Shown: positions 9,035-17,395, numbered from the stretch's first letter. The stretch is DNA of 64,000 nt from Rahnella inusitata_A (GCF_965118895.1 NZ_CBCPJJ010000026.1:59584-123583), one strand, 5' to 3'. The notes: generated by a model not told the origin, from the sequence alone. Made by a program: numbers and translations.

Positions 9035-9856
9035 ATGTCGTTAGAAGAATTAGAACTGGTCTGGAATAACATTAAATCAGAGGCGCGAGCGCTGGCGGAG
9101 TGTGAACCTATGCTGGCGAGCTTCTTCCACGCGACGTTACTTAAGCATGAAACGCTGGGCAGTGCGTTGAGCTATATTCTGGCCAACAAACTGGGCAACC
9201 CGATCATGCCTGCGATGGCCATCCGTGAAGTCGTCGAAGAAGCCTATCGCAACGACGAGCAAATGATCCTCTCCGCCGCGCGCGATATTCTGGCAGTGCA
9301 TCAGCGCGATGCTGCCGTCGACAAATACTCCACGCCGCTGCTTTATCTGAAAGGATTCCACGCGCTACAGGCTTATCGCATCGGCAACTGGCTGTGGAAA
9401 CAGGACCGAAAAGCGCTGGCGATCTATTTCCAGAATCAGATTTCCGTTTCCTTCGGCGTGGATATCCACCCTGCGGCGCGTATTGGTTGCGGCATTATGC
9501 TCGACCACGCCACAGGGATTGTTATCGGTGAAACGGCCGTCGTCGAAAACGACGTCTCTATTCTGCAATCCGTCACGCTCGGTGGTACCGGTAAAACATG
9601 CGGTGACCGACATCCGAAAATTCGTGAAGGTGTAATGATTGGGGCGGGCGCGAAGATTCTCGGCAATATTGAGGTCGGCGTGGGCGCGAAGATTGGAGCA
9701 GGGTCTGTGGTCTTGCAGTCAGTGCCCGCACATACCACGGCTGCAGGTGTGCCCGCGCGTATCGTCGGCAGGCCGGAAAGCGAGCGTCCTTCGATGGATA
9801 TGGATCAGCACTTTAACGGTATCGTGCAGGGTTTTGAATTCGGCGACGGTATCTGA
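9035..9856 (+). CDS. cysE: Serine O-acetyltransferase
   Basis: CysE makes O-acetylserine from serine and acetyl-CoA, the first step of cysteine synthesis, and is feedback-inhibited by cysteine. The 273-residue sequence has the helical N-terminal domain and then the left-handed beta-helix hexapeptide repeats. Those include IHPAARIGCGIMLDH, GIVIGETAVVEND and GAKILGNIEVGVGAKIGAGS. The C-terminal FEFGDGI tail is the part of the family that contacts the sulfhydrylase CysK. ATG 9035 has TAAGGA about 7 nt upstream and gives the E. coli length; the preceding GTG is ignored. Confidence 0.97.
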   Translation: MSLEELELVWNNIKSEARALAECEPMLASFFHATLLKHETLGSALSYILANKLGNPIMPAMAIREVVEEAYRNDEQMILSAARDILAVHQRDAAVDKYSTPLLYLKGFHALQAYRIGNWLWKQDRKALAIYFQNQISVSFGVDIHPAARIGCGIMLDHATGIVIGETAVVENDVSILQSVTLGGTGKTCGDRHPKIREGVMIGAGAKILGNIEVGVGAKIGAGSVVLQSVPAHTTAAGVPARIVGRPESERPSMDMDQHFNGIVQGFEFGDGI

Positions 9857-9863
9857 TACAAAA

Positions 9864-9891
9864 ATGGCATGTTTCTGCATGCCATCGTTTT
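9864..9891 (+). terminator. Terminator after cysE
   Basis: The 8-bp perfect stem ATGGCATG/CATGCCAT is followed by CGTTTT, 8 bp after the cysE stop. It faces the convergent trmL gene. Confidence 0.7.
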
Positions 9892-9909
9892 ACTTTCTTC
9901 CCTTCGGAG

Positions 9910-10383
9910 TTATTCCTTTAGCAAAGCACCGGGATATCCCAGCTGACGCCACGCTTCATACACTACTACAGACACGGCATTCGAAAGATTCATGCTGCGG
10001 CTTTCCGCGAGCATCGGAATGCGAATTTTATGACTGGCGGGCAGATTATCTAAGATGTATGCCGGAAGGCCGCGGGTCTCGGGACCAAACACGAGAAAGT
10101 CATTATCCTGATAGCTCACCGCGCTGTGGGCAGGCGTACCTTTGGTGGTCAGTGCGAACAGGCGCTGTGGATTTTCACTGCTGAGAAAGGCATCGTAATT
10201 CGCATGATGTTTGATGCTGGCGAATTCGTGGTAATCAAGCCCTGCACGGCGCAGACGTTTATCGTCCCAGCCGAACCCTAAAGGTTCGATGAGGTGAAGC
10301 TGACATCCCGTGTTGGCACACAGGCGGATGATGTTGCCGGTATTTGGCGGGATTTCTGGTTCAAATAAAACGATGTTAAGCAT
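9910..10383 (-). CDS. trmL: tRNA (cytidine(34)/uridine(34)-2'-O)-methyltransferase TrmL
   Basis: TrmL 2'-O-methylates the wobble base of leucine tRNAs with S-adenosylmethionine. The 157-residue SPOUT protein begins MLNIVLFEPEIPPNTGNIIRLC. It has the knot motifs VFGPETRGLP and IPMLAESRSMNLSNAVSVVVYE, which bind SAM. It lies 37 bp downstream of cpxA on the same strand; its ribosome binding site sits in a hairpin (10384-10406). In E. coli trmL and cpxA are far apart, so this adjacency is a different arrangement. Confidence 0.95.
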   Translation of the reverse strand: MLNIVLFEPEIPPNTGNIIRLCANTGCQLHLIEPLGFGWDDKRLRRAGLDYHEFASIKHHANYDAFLSSENPQRLFALTTKGTPAHSAVSYQDNDFLVFGPETRGLPAYILDNLPASHKIRIPMLAESRSMNLSNAVSVVVYEAWRQLGYPGALLKE

Positions 10384-10406
10384 GCGTCCCCCTGATAGAG
10401 GGACGC
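10384..10406 (-). promoter_or_regulatory. Hairpin enclosing the trmL ribosome binding site
   Basis: The 7-bp perfect stem GCGTCCC/GGGACGC abuts the trmL ATG. On the minus strand the purine-rich AGGGGGA that serves as Shine-Dalgarno is partly in the stem. There is no T-run, so it is not a classic terminator. Confidence 0.5.
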
Positions 10407-10420
10407 AGAATAACAGAAAC

Positions 10421-11791
10421 TTAGCGCTGGTGCAGTGGCAGCCAGATAATCAGCCTCAGGCCGCCCAGCGGGCTGTCTTCGGCCCTGACCTTACCGCGAT
10501 GCTGCTGAACCGCCGTATCGACGATAGCCAGCCCAAGGCCGGTACCGCCAGATTCACGGTCGCGCGCTTCATCGGTGCGATAGAACGGGCGGAAAATTTG
10601 TTCGCGATCGGTTTCACTGACACCCGGACCGTCGTCGTCCACGGTGATAGTGATCCCGTCACTGTCGTGGGCGAAATTCAGTGCAATGTGGTGATGTGAA
10701 TAACGCAGGGCATTACGCACGATATTCTCCAGCGCACTGTCGAGCGCGGCAGCATTACCGATGAGCTTCCACGGACCCGGAGGTGAGGTCACTTCCAGCG
10801 TTTTGCCCATTTGCTCAGCTTCAAACTGCGCATCGTCAATCACACCGGCCCACAACTCATTAGCCTTCAGTGTTTCCCGCGACAGCTCATTCTTGTGCTG
10901 ACTGCGTGATAACACCAGTAAGTCGTTGATCATGCTATCGAGACGTTGCGCTTCGTTTTCGATGCGTTGCAGTTCTTTGCCTTCACCGTGACGACGACGC
11001 ATCAGCGCGGTAGCCAGCTGGAGACGGGTCAATGGGGTACGCAGCTCATGCGAGATGTCCGAAATCAGCCGTTGCTGTGCGGTCACCATGCGTTCGAGAG
11101 CGCTCACCATCTGATTGAAACTGGCACCGGTAGCGAGGAATTCCTGCGGGCCAGCCTCGAGTTCCGGATGCTGTTTGAGATTTCCCCGTGCCACATCGTC
11201 CGCCGCATTTTTTAATTTACGCGCCGGTTTTGCCAGGCTCCACGCCAGCCAGAGCAGGAGCGGTGCACTGATCAGCATCGTGACAATCAGCAGCAGCAGC
11301 GGCCGGTCAAACATCAGGTTAATGAAGTCAGACTGCGAACTGCTGGCCGGACGCATCAGATAGAGCTGATAGTTGTCTTCGCCGTCACGAACCGAGAACG
11401 GGCCGACCATTTCCACGCGACCGTATTTTTTCTTTTTCGGACGATCTGAGTTATCAGACTGCCCGATAAAGTTACGCACAATTTGCATTTCATTGCGTTG
11501 CGCACCAATGACCCGGCCTTCGCTTGTGACCAGTAGCAAGCGCTGGCCCGGCGGTGCCCACTTGTCGATCGCGCGGAACAGCCTGCGCCACCACATCAAA
11601 TCATTTGCCGGATCGTTCGCCAGCTCAGCTTCGACGTGTTGCTCAATCATCAGACCTTGCCGTTGCTCGTTATCAAGCAACGGCGTTATCTGGCGTGAAT
11701 CGAGTTTCGGCACCATCAATACCAACATTAACACCAGTGCTAATGTGAACCAGAAAATGGCAAAAATACGTGCCGTAAGGCTGTTTATCAT
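10421..11791 (-). CDS. cpxA: Envelope stress sensor histidine kinase CpxA
   Basis: CpxA senses misfolded envelope proteins and phosphorylates CpxR; CpxP damps it. The 456-residue protein (E. coli 457) has two membrane helices (about 8-27 and 164-185) around a periplasmic sensor loop. A HAMP linker follows, then the H-box ISDISHELRTPLTR with His248. The ATP-binding N, G1 and G2 boxes are in IVRNALRYS, VDDDGPGVS and GGTGLGLAIV. Its ATG overlaps the cpxR stop by 3-4 nt (ATGA), a coupled operon as in E. coli. Confidence 0.97.
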   Translation of the reverse strand: MINSLTARIFAIFWFTLALVLMLVLMVPKLDSRQITPLLDNEQRQGLMIEQHVEAELANDPANDLMWWRRLFRAIDKWAPPGQRLLLVTSEGRVIGAQRNEMQIVRNFIGQSDNSDRPKKKKYGRVEMVGPFSVRDGEDNYQLYLMRPASSSQSDFINLMFDRPLLLLIVTMLISAPLLLWLAWSLAKPARKLKNAADDVARGNLKQHPELEAGPQEFLATGASFNQMVSALERMVTAQQRLISDISHELRTPLTRLQLATALMRRRHGEGKELQRIENEAQRLDSMINDLLVLSRSQHKNELSRETLKANELWAGVIDDAQFEAEQMGKTLEVTSPPGPWKLIGNAAALDSALENIVRNALRYSHHHIALNFAHDSDGITITVDDDGPGVSETDREQIFRPFYRTDEARDRESGGTGLGLAIVDTAVQQHRGKVRAEDSPLGGLRLIIWLPLHQR

Positions 11792-12489
11792 GAAGCAGAA
11801 ACCATCAGATAACCGCGTCCACGAAGGGTTTTAAACCATGGATGTCCGTCCTGACGATCGGGCAATTTTCGGCGTAAATTCGAAATATGCATATCGATGG
11901 CGCGGTCAAACGGTGTCAGCCGTTTCCCCAAAACTTCCTGACTCAGATGTTCACGGGAAACAACCTGGCCGAGATGTTTTGCCAGTAAATACAACAGCGT
12001 AAACTCAGTACCCGTTAAATCCAGCGCTTCGCCGTCAAAGCTGGCTTCCTGACGCCCCGGGTTCAGCTGCAAGCCATCGACTTCCAGCGTTGGGGAACCA
12101 TTATTTTCATTGGTCTGCTGTTGTTCGCTCCAGTTGGAACGGCGCAGCATTGCACGAATACGCGCGACCAGTTCGCGGTCATTAAACGGCTTTGGCAGGT
12201 AGTCATCGGCGCCGAGTTCCAGCCCCAATACACGATCCAGTTCACTGCCGCGCGCGGTTAACATAATCACTGGCGTCTGATGACGCTGGCGTAATTCTTT
12301 AAGGGTTTCAATGCCGTTTTTCTTCGGCATCATGACGTCAAGCAACAGCAGATCGATAGTGTTATCGACTTTCTCTAATGCCTGCTCACCGTCGTAAGCA
12401 ACCACAACATTAAAGCCTTCCATTTCGAGCAATTCTTTCAAAAGTGAAGTCAGTTCACGGTCATCATCAACTAACAAAATTTTATTCAT
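11788..12489 (-). CDS. cpxR: Response regulator CpxR
   Basis: CpxR is an OmpR-family transcription factor that activates envelope-quality genes such as degP, dsbA and cpxP. The 233-residue sequence is nearly identical to E. coli CpxR over long stretches. The receiver domain carries the acidic DDD at 8-10 and the phospho-acceptor Asp51 in LLLLDVMMPKK. The winged-helix domain ends WFKTLRGRGYLMVSAS. ATG 12489 gives the family N-terminus MNKILLVDDD; an upstream in-frame ATG would add seven unrelated residues. Confidence 0.98.
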   Translation of the reverse strand: MNKILLVDDDRELTSLLKELLEMEGFNVVVAYDGEQALEKVDNTIDLLLLDVMMPKKNGIETLKELRQRHQTPVIMLTARGSELDRVLGLELGADDYLPKPFNDRELVARIRAMLRRSNWSEQQQTNENNGSPTLEVDGLQLNPGRQEASFDGEALDLTGTEFTLLYLLAKHLGQVVSREHLSQEVLGKRLTPFDRAIDMHISNLRRKLPDRQDGHPWFKTLRGRGYLMVSAS

Positions 12490-12541
12490 TGTATTTACCT
12501 CTAGACGCAAAATACGTCATCAATTGCCGCTATTCCATGAC

Positions 12542-12556
12542 TTTACGTACTTTTAC
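12542..12556 (-). promoter_or_regulatory. CpxR box in the cpxR-cpxP intergenic region
   Basis: Read on the minus strand this is GTAAAAGTACGTAAA, a perfect match to the CpxR consensus GTAAA-N5-GTAAA. It sits between the divergent cpxRA and cpxP genes, both of which CpxR activates in E. coli. Confidence 0.85.
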
Positions 12557-12641
12557 AAGCACTGACGCTTGTTTGCAGCAGCAGGTTTAGACTGCTTTTC
12601 AATGATTCGCGATGAGCGATAAAGACTTTTAGGAGTGTGTG

Positions 12642-13151
12642 ATGTTTAAGGCAGCTTCACTAGGTTTGGCCACGCTACTGACACTGAGTTCAGGTGTCGC
12701 TTTAGCAGAGGGTGCAAAACCGATGTCGGCGATGCCAGCAGAACATAATAGCACGATGTTGGATAAGCCTCAGGAACGCAACACCATGTTTGATGGTGTA
12801 AATCTGACGGAGCAACAACGTCAGCAAATGCGTGACCTCATGCATCAGGCGCGAAAAGATTTGCCTGATATAAATGTAGAACAGTTAGAAACGATGCACC
12901 GTCTGGTTACCGCTGAAAAATTTGACCAGAAAGCTGTGCGGGCCCAAGCCGAATTAATGGCTCAGGAGCAGGTGGATCGCCAGGTCGAAATGGCCCGCAT
13001 CCGCAACCAGATGTTTAATCTGCTGACGCCTGAGCAAAAGAACGTACTGAACCAGAAACACGAGCTGCGCATTGAACAGATGCGACAGCAGTTATCTGGC
13101 TTACAAACCCCTTCTGCCCAGAAGACGAGTAGTACCAGCACGACCGAGTAA
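12642..13151 (+). CDS. cpxP: Periplasmic Cpx repressor and chaperone CpxP
   Basis: CpxP is a periplasmic protein that inhibits CpxA and delivers misfolded proteins to DegP. The 169-residue product has a signal peptide ending GVALA. It contains the two LTxxQ-type motifs of the family, LTEQQRQQMRDLMHQARKD and LTPEQKNVLNQK, in a helical hook fold. ATG 12642 is 6 nt after AGGAG; the GTG three bases earlier is less well spaced. The C-terminal tail is longer and Ser/Thr-rich (KTSSTSTTE). The transcript continues into the CpxQ small RNA. Confidence 0.95.
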   Translation: MFKAASLGLATLLTLSSGVALAEGAKPMSAMPAEHNSTMLDKPQERNTMFDGVNLTEQQRQQMRDLMHQARKDLPDINVEQLETMHRLVTAEKFDQKAVRAQAELMAQEQVDRQVEMARIRNQMFNLLTPEQKNVLNQKHELRIEQMRQQLSGLQTPSAQKTSSTSTTE

Positions 13152-13159
13152 GATCCCTG

Positions 13160-13218
13160 TTTTTCCTTGCCATAGACACCATCCCTGTCTTCCCCCACCG
13201 AAAGGTGGGGTTTTTTTT
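13160..13218 (+). ncRNA. cpxQ: CpxQ Hfq-dependent small RNA from the cpxP 3' UTR
   Basis: In E. coli and Salmonella, RNase E cuts CpxQ from the 3' end of cpxP mRNA; it represses inner-membrane protein mRNAs with Hfq. From memory, 13161-13190 matches the conserved E. coli CpxQ 5' part (starting TTTTCCTTGCCATAGACACC), including its seed. It ends in a hairpin (13193-13199 with 13204-13210, GAAA loop) and eight T, as an Hfq-binding terminator should. The hairpin loop differs from E. coli. Ends are estimated to a few bases. Confidence 0.85.
13193..13218 (+). terminator. Rho-independent terminator of cpxP and CpxQ
   Basis: A 7-bp GC stem with a GAAA tetraloop is followed by eight T residues. Confidence 0.92.
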
Positions 13219-13357
13219 GCCTTGAGTTTGCGATCTTTACCTCATCGGGAATTAACAAGCTGGAAATCTGCCCGTAACGAACGGGAAATATCTTGTAAAA
13301 GCCGTATGAATCAGTAAATTGCGAAGTACAGAGTGATGTATGCGTGTTCTTGCTGAC

Positions 13358-13391
13358 TTGAATCAATTCAGCTTCGCTGTTTTGTTATACT
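13358..13391 (+). promoter_or_regulatory. Candidate pfkA promoter with a Cra-like operator
   Basis: The palindrome TGAATCAATTCA (13359-13370) resembles the Cra (FruR) operator, and Cra is known to repress pfkA in E. coli. A TATACT at 13386-13391 could be the -10 element, with no strong -35. Between the CpxQ terminator and pfkA I see no gene. Confidence 0.5.
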
Positions 13392-13495
13392 ATAGGCTCA
13401 AACGCTAATAAGCCCTTTGGCTGCACGAGTTAAATCCGCCCAACAGGCAGGCTCAAGATTCTTAAGAAATTGCATCTACAAGTTCAGAGGTAGTC

Positions 13496-14482
13496 ATGAT
13501 CAAAAAAATTGGTGTACTGACAAGCGGTGGCGATGCCCCAGGTATGAATGCTGCGATCCGTGGCGTTGTGCGTGCGGCTTTATCAGCAGATTTGGAAGTT
13601 TACGGTATCGAAGACGGCTACCTCGGCATGTATGAAAACCGCATGAGAAAACTGGACCGCTATAGCGTTTCAGACATGATCAACCGCGGTGGTACTTTCC
13701 TGGGTTCAGCACGTTTCCCTGAATTCCGCGATCCGGGCATGCGTAAAATTGCTCTGCAGAACATGAAAGATCGTGGCATTGATGGTCTGGTAGTGATTGG
13801 TGGTGACGGCTCCTACGCTGGCGCAGACCTGCTGACCAAAGAAGGCGGCATTCGCTGTATCGGCCTGCCGGGCACAATCGACAACGACGTAGCAGGCACC
13901 GACTACACCATCGGTTTCTTCACTGCACTGGGCACTGTGGTTGAAGCAATTGACCGTCTGCGTGACACTTCTTCGTCACACCAGCGTATCTCTATCGTTG
14001 AAGTTATGGGCCGCTACTGCGGTGACCTGACTTTGGCTGCTGCCATCGCCGGTGGTTGCGAATTTATCGCTATCCCTGAAGTCGAATTCAAACGTGATGA
14101 TCTGGTTGCTGAAATCAAAGCCGGTATCGCGAAAGGTAAAAAACACGCTATCGTCGCCATCACTGAAAAGTTAGATGATATTGATGAGCTGGCTAAATAT
14201 ATCGAGAAAGAAACCTGTCGTGAAACCCGTGGTACCGTATTGGGCCACATCCAGCGCGGCGGTGCGCCAGTCGCTTACGATCGTATCTTAGCTTCCCGTA
14301 TGGGCGCTTATGCGGTCGACCTGCTACTTGAAGAAGGCCGTGATTATTCTCAGGGCGGTTTCTGCGTCGGTGTTGAAAACGAAAAAATGGTGCATGAATT
14401 AATCTCCGTGTGCATCGCGCCAGAAAATAAGAAAAGCAAATTTAAAGAAGACTGGTACAACACTGCTAAAAAACTGTTCTAA
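13496..14482 (+). CDS. pfkA: 6-Phosphofructokinase isozyme I
   Basis: PfkA phosphorylates fructose-6-phosphate to fructose-1,6-bisphosphate, the committed glycolytic step, and is activated by ADP and inhibited by PEP. The 328-residue protein has the ATP loop LTSGGDAPGMNA, then VVIGGDGSYAGA, and the catalytic Asp in GTIDNDVAGTDYTIGF. Effector and substrate residues lie in VEVMGRYCGDLTL and GHIQRGGAP. It is a few residues longer than E. coli PfkA at the C-terminus. Transcription ends at 14509-14532. In E. coli fieF lies between cpxP and pfkA; here it is missing. Confidence 0.98.
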   Translation: MIKKIGVLTSGGDAPGMNAAIRGVVRAALSADLEVYGIEDGYLGMYENRMRKLDRYSVSDMINRGGTFLGSARFPEFRDPGMRKIALQNMKDRGIDGLVVIGGDGSYAGADLLTKEGGIRCIGLPGTIDNDVAGTDYTIGFFTALGTVVEAIDRLRDTSSSHQRISIVEVMGRYCGDLTLAAAIAGGCEFIAIPEVEFKRDDLVAEIKAGIAKGKKHAIVAITEKLDDIDELAKYIEKETCRETRGTVLGHIQRGGAPVAYDRILASRMGAYAVDLLLEEGRDYSQGGFCVGVENEKMVHELISVCIAPENKKSKFKEDWYNTAKKLF

Positions 14483-14508
14483 AACAGCGGATTGTCTGAG
14501 TCAAAGAG

Positions 14509-14532
14509 CCTCCTTAACCGGAGGTTTTTTTT
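14509..14532 (+). terminator. Terminator after pfkA
   Basis: The stem CCTCC/GGAGG with a 6-base loop is followed by eight T. Confidence 0.85.
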
Positions 14533-14546
14533 AGTCTGGTTTCTGG

Positions 14547-14564
14547 TTATTCCATAAAGTAATA
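14547..14564 (+). promoter_or_regulatory. Possible CysB-type half-site region upstream of sbp
   Basis: The sequence TTATTCCATAAAGTAATA lies about 105 bp before sbp. E. coli sbp is controlled by CysB, whose sites are poorly conserved and AT-rich; this is only a resemblance. Confidence 0.25.
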
Positions 14565-14669
14565 GTAAAAAACCTTTTATTCTTTATTCGTTTTCTTTTT
14601 CTCTGGCACGCTCTCTTCATCAGACCAAACAAATGAAATCCATAGAAACTATCTTCGGGAGAGAGTGCG

Positions 14670-15659
14670 ATGCGTAAATGGGGTGCAGGCCTGGCATTAC
14701 TGCTGGTAGCAACAGGGGCGATTGCCAAAGACATTCAGATTCTGAACGTGTCGTACGATCCAACCCGCGAATTCTATGAACAATACAACAAAGCCTTCAG
14801 CAAATACTGGCAGGGCAAAACCGGCGATACTGTGACCGTACGTCAGTCACACGGCGGTTCAGGCAAGCAGGCAACGTCGGTGATCAACGGGATTGAAGCC
14901 GACGTGGTGACGCTTGCGCTGGCTTATGACGTGGATGCGATTGCTGAACGTGGCCGGATCGACAAAAACTGGATCACCCGTCTGCCGGACAATTCTGCGC
15001 CATACACCTCGACCATCGTGTTCCTGGTACGTAAAGGCAACCCGAAACAAATTCATGACTGGAATGATTTAATCAAACCGGGTGTATCCGTGATTACGCC
15101 GAACCCTAAAACATCAGGCGGTGCGCGCTGGAACTATCTGGCTGCGTGGGGTTACGCACTGCATCACAACAATAATGACAAAGCCAAAGCGCAGGACTTT
15201 GTGAAAGCGTTATACAAAAACGTCGAAGTGCTGGATTCCGGTGCACGTGGCGCGACCAATACCTTCGTGGAACGTGGTATCGGCGATGTGCTGATTGCAT
15301 GGGAAAACGAAGCGCTGCTGGCAACCAAAGAAGTGGGTAAAGACAAGTTTGAAATCGTGACGCCAAGCGAATCCATTTTGGCTGAGCCAACGGTTTCTGT
15401 GGTGGATAAAGTGGTTGATAAGCGTGATACCCGCACCGTGGCGGATGCTTATCTGAAATATCTCTATTCACCGGAAGGCCAGACCATCGCGGCAGAAAAC
15501 TATTATCGTCCACGTGATGCGGAAGTAGAGAAAAAATTCGCGTCTGAATTCCCTAAGCTCAAACTGTTCACGATTGATCAGGTGGCAGGTACATGGGCAC
15601 AGGCGCAGAAAGAACACTTCGCGACTGACGGCATTTTCGACCAAATCTCCAAACGCTGA
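14670..15659 (+). CDS. sbp: Periplasmic sulfate-binding protein
   Basis: Sbp binds sulfate in the periplasm and feeds the CysUWA ABC transporter, which is not encoded in this window. The 329-residue protein, the same length as in E. coli, has a signal peptide ending ATGAIAK. Ligand-binding landmarks are LNVSYDPTREFYEQYN, QSHGGSGKQA and TPNPKTSGGARWNYLAAWG. ATG 14670 follows GGGAGAGAG. It is monocistronic, with a strong terminator after it. E. coli has cdh between sbp and tpiA; that gene is absent here. Confidence 0.96.
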   Translation: MRKWGAGLALLLVATGAIAKDIQILNVSYDPTREFYEQYNKAFSKYWQGKTGDTVTVRQSHGGSGKQATSVINGIEADVVTLALAYDVDAIAERGRIDKNWITRLPDNSAPYTSTIVFLVRKGNPKQIHDWNDLIKPGVSVITPNPKTSGGARWNYLAAWGYALHHNNNDKAKAQDFVKALYKNVEVLDSGARGATNTFVERGIGDVLIAWENEALLATKEVGKDKFEIVTPSESILAEPTVSVVDKVVDKRDTRTVADAYLKYLYSPEGQTIAAENYYRPRDAEVEKKFASEFPKLKLFTIDQVAGTWAQAQKEHFATDGIFDQISKR

Positions 15660-15686
15660 TGCGCTGAGTTAAAATATTCAGGCAAT

Positions 15687-15714
15687 AAAAAACCCCGGCA
15701 TGCCGGGGTTTTTT
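15687..15714. terminator. Bidirectional terminator between sbp and tpiA
   Basis: AAAAAACCCCGGCA pairs with TGCCGGGGTTTTTT without a mismatch, giving a T-run in either direction between convergent genes. Confidence 0.92.
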
Positions 15715-15733
15715 GTGCGCAGAAGAAACAGAC

Positions 15734-16501
15734 TTACGCTTTTTTAGCTTCGGCTGCCGCTTTCACGATCACAGCGAATGCATCAGCTTTCAGAGATGCG
15801 CCGCCAACCAGAGCACCATCGATGTCTGGCTGAGTGAACAGTTCTGCTGCATTAGCCGCGTTAACAGAGCCGCCGTACTGGATGATCACTTGTTCAGCAA
15901 CCGCAGCGTCTTGTTTTGCCACGTGGTCACGAATGAACTTGTGAACGGCCTGAGCCTGCGCAGGCGTCGCTGATTTGCCGGTACCGATCGCCCAGACAGG
16001 TTCGTAAGCGATAACTGCACCTTCGAACGCTTTCGCACCCAGGGTGTTCAGTACTGCGTCCAGCTGCTTGGCGCAAACGGCTTCAGTCTGACCTGCTTCA
16101 TTTTCTGCTTCGGTTTCACCGATGCACAGAACCGGGATCAGACCAGCGTCTTTCAGCACGCCGAATTTCTTGGCGATGAACTCGTCGCTTTCTTTGTGGT
16201 AAGTACGGCGTTCTGAGTGACCGATGATGATGTATTTCGCACCGATATCTTTCAGCATGTCGGCAGAGATTTCACCGGTGAATGCGCCGGACAGGTTAGC
16301 ATCAACGTTCTGAGCACCCAGCGCGATACGGCTGCCAGCCAGAGCGTGTTTAGCCTGTGACAGGTAAACTTCTGGTGGAGCAATCGCAACGCCACAACCT
16401 TCAACTGTGCTCAGTTCAGTGCGCAGAGCAGCAATCAGTTCGTTAACCATGTGGGTGCTACCGTTAAGCTTCCAGTTACCCATCACTAATGGATGTCGCA
16501 T
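15734..16501 (-). CDS. tpiA: Triosephosphate isomerase
   Basis: TpiA interconverts dihydroxyacetone phosphate and glyceraldehyde-3-phosphate. The 255-residue TIM barrel begins MRHPLVMGNWKLNGS with the substrate Lys and has the catalytic His in IIGHSERR. The catalytic Glu is in AYEPVWAIGTGK, and the phosphate loop is IQYGGSVNAANA. The ATG is preceded by GGAGG on the minus strand. It lies downstream of yiiQ, with 127 bp for its promoter. Confidence 0.98.
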   Translation of the reverse strand: MRHPLVMGNWKLNGSTHMVNELIAALRTELSTVEGCGVAIAPPEVYLSQAKHALAGSRIALGAQNVDANLSGAFTGEISADMLKDIGAKYIIIGHSERRTYHKESDEFIAKKFGVLKDAGLIPVLCIGETEAENEAGQTEAVCAKQLDAVLNTLGAKAFEGAVIAYEPVWAIGTGKSATPAQAQAVHKFIRDHVAKQDAAVAEQVIIQYGGSVNAANAAELFTQPDIDGALVGGASLKADAFAVIVKAAAEAKKA

Positions 16502-16628
16502 GTTTTTTCCTCCAAAAGGGGACGCGAGTGTCGATTAAAATTTCTGCCAAACAAGCAGATTACCTGTCCAACAGTATAGAGATCATTGAAGGCAAAGGCT
16601 TTGCTTTTTGTCATTAAATACCGTCATG

Positions 16629-17237
16629 TCATGGCTCAGCCAGTGCCAGCTTGACGGGCTCAACGGCAAACGTCAGCCCTTTTTCTCCATTATCTGAAAC
16701 CACAAAACGCACCGCGCCGACCTCCTGCTGGTAATACTGCTGCCCTTTGCCTTTTTGGATAAGCGATGCCACTTTTGCCACGCTTTGTTCTGTCGAAAGG
16801 GTGGCATCAAACTGACGCATGAGATTCGCCATGTAGCTTATTGCCAGTGCGCGCGCGGCTTTTTCCTCTGCCCCCTGAATCGGCAGATAGGTGATTTGCA
16901 GCGTTTTGATTTTGCCGGTGCCTTTTTCCAGCGCGGTAGAAGCGTAGAGATTTTCATTAATCTTGCTGGCCGCGCGGGTCAGCGGGCTGTTAGCCACTTT
17001 TTCATTGATGGAGCGGAATTCACCAATCTGTTGAGTCGGATTGGCTTCATTATATTTTGCGCGAAAGTTAACAAGCGTCGTTTCAAAGGTGGGCGCGCCT
17101 GCGAGCAGATAAGGTGCTTTCGGCATTTCTTCCGTGCCGGAGTGATCGACCGGCGGCTCGGCGATGGCCATCTTTGCGCCTGCGAGCATCAGCAATACCG
17201 GGAGTGCCAAAGATAAAAGGGTTTTTGCAGCATTCAT
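16629..17237 (-). CDS. yiiQ: DUF1454 family protein YiiQ
   Basis: This 202-residue protein of unknown function has an N-terminal signal peptide (LLSLALPVLLMLAGAKMAIA) and is probably periplasmic. The family is confined largely to enterobacteria. The segment YLLAGAPTFETTLVNFRAKYNEANP is a recognisable landmark. Its place between tpiA and yiiR/fpr matches E. coli. No catalytic motif is visible to me. Confidence 0.85.
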   Translation of the reverse strand: MNAAKTLLSLALPVLLMLAGAKMAIAEPPVDHSGTEEMPKAPYLLAGAPTFETTLVNFRAKYNEANPTQQIGEFRSINEKVANSPLTRAASKINENLYASTALEKGTGKIKTLQITYLPIQGAEEKAARALAISYMANLMRQFDATLSTEQSVAKVASLIQKGKGQQYYQQEVGAVRFVVSDNGEKGLTFAVEPVKLALAEP

Positions 17238-17395
17238 AAGTTTTTTCTTATCGTATCTGAATAGTCCGATTAAAGCGGGGATCGGGGGGTAATGTCAAAA
17301 GGAGACCGTAAACATTCTCACGGCGACGATCGCTGGGTTACACTCGCTCCGGTTTATCAATTTACTCCCATTGTCTTCTATGGAACTGACTGTCA

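Noticed and set aside
12962..13366. 134-codon minus-strand ORF across the cpxP 3' end
   Set aside because: It runs through the CpxQ RNA and its terminator and has no family resemblance.
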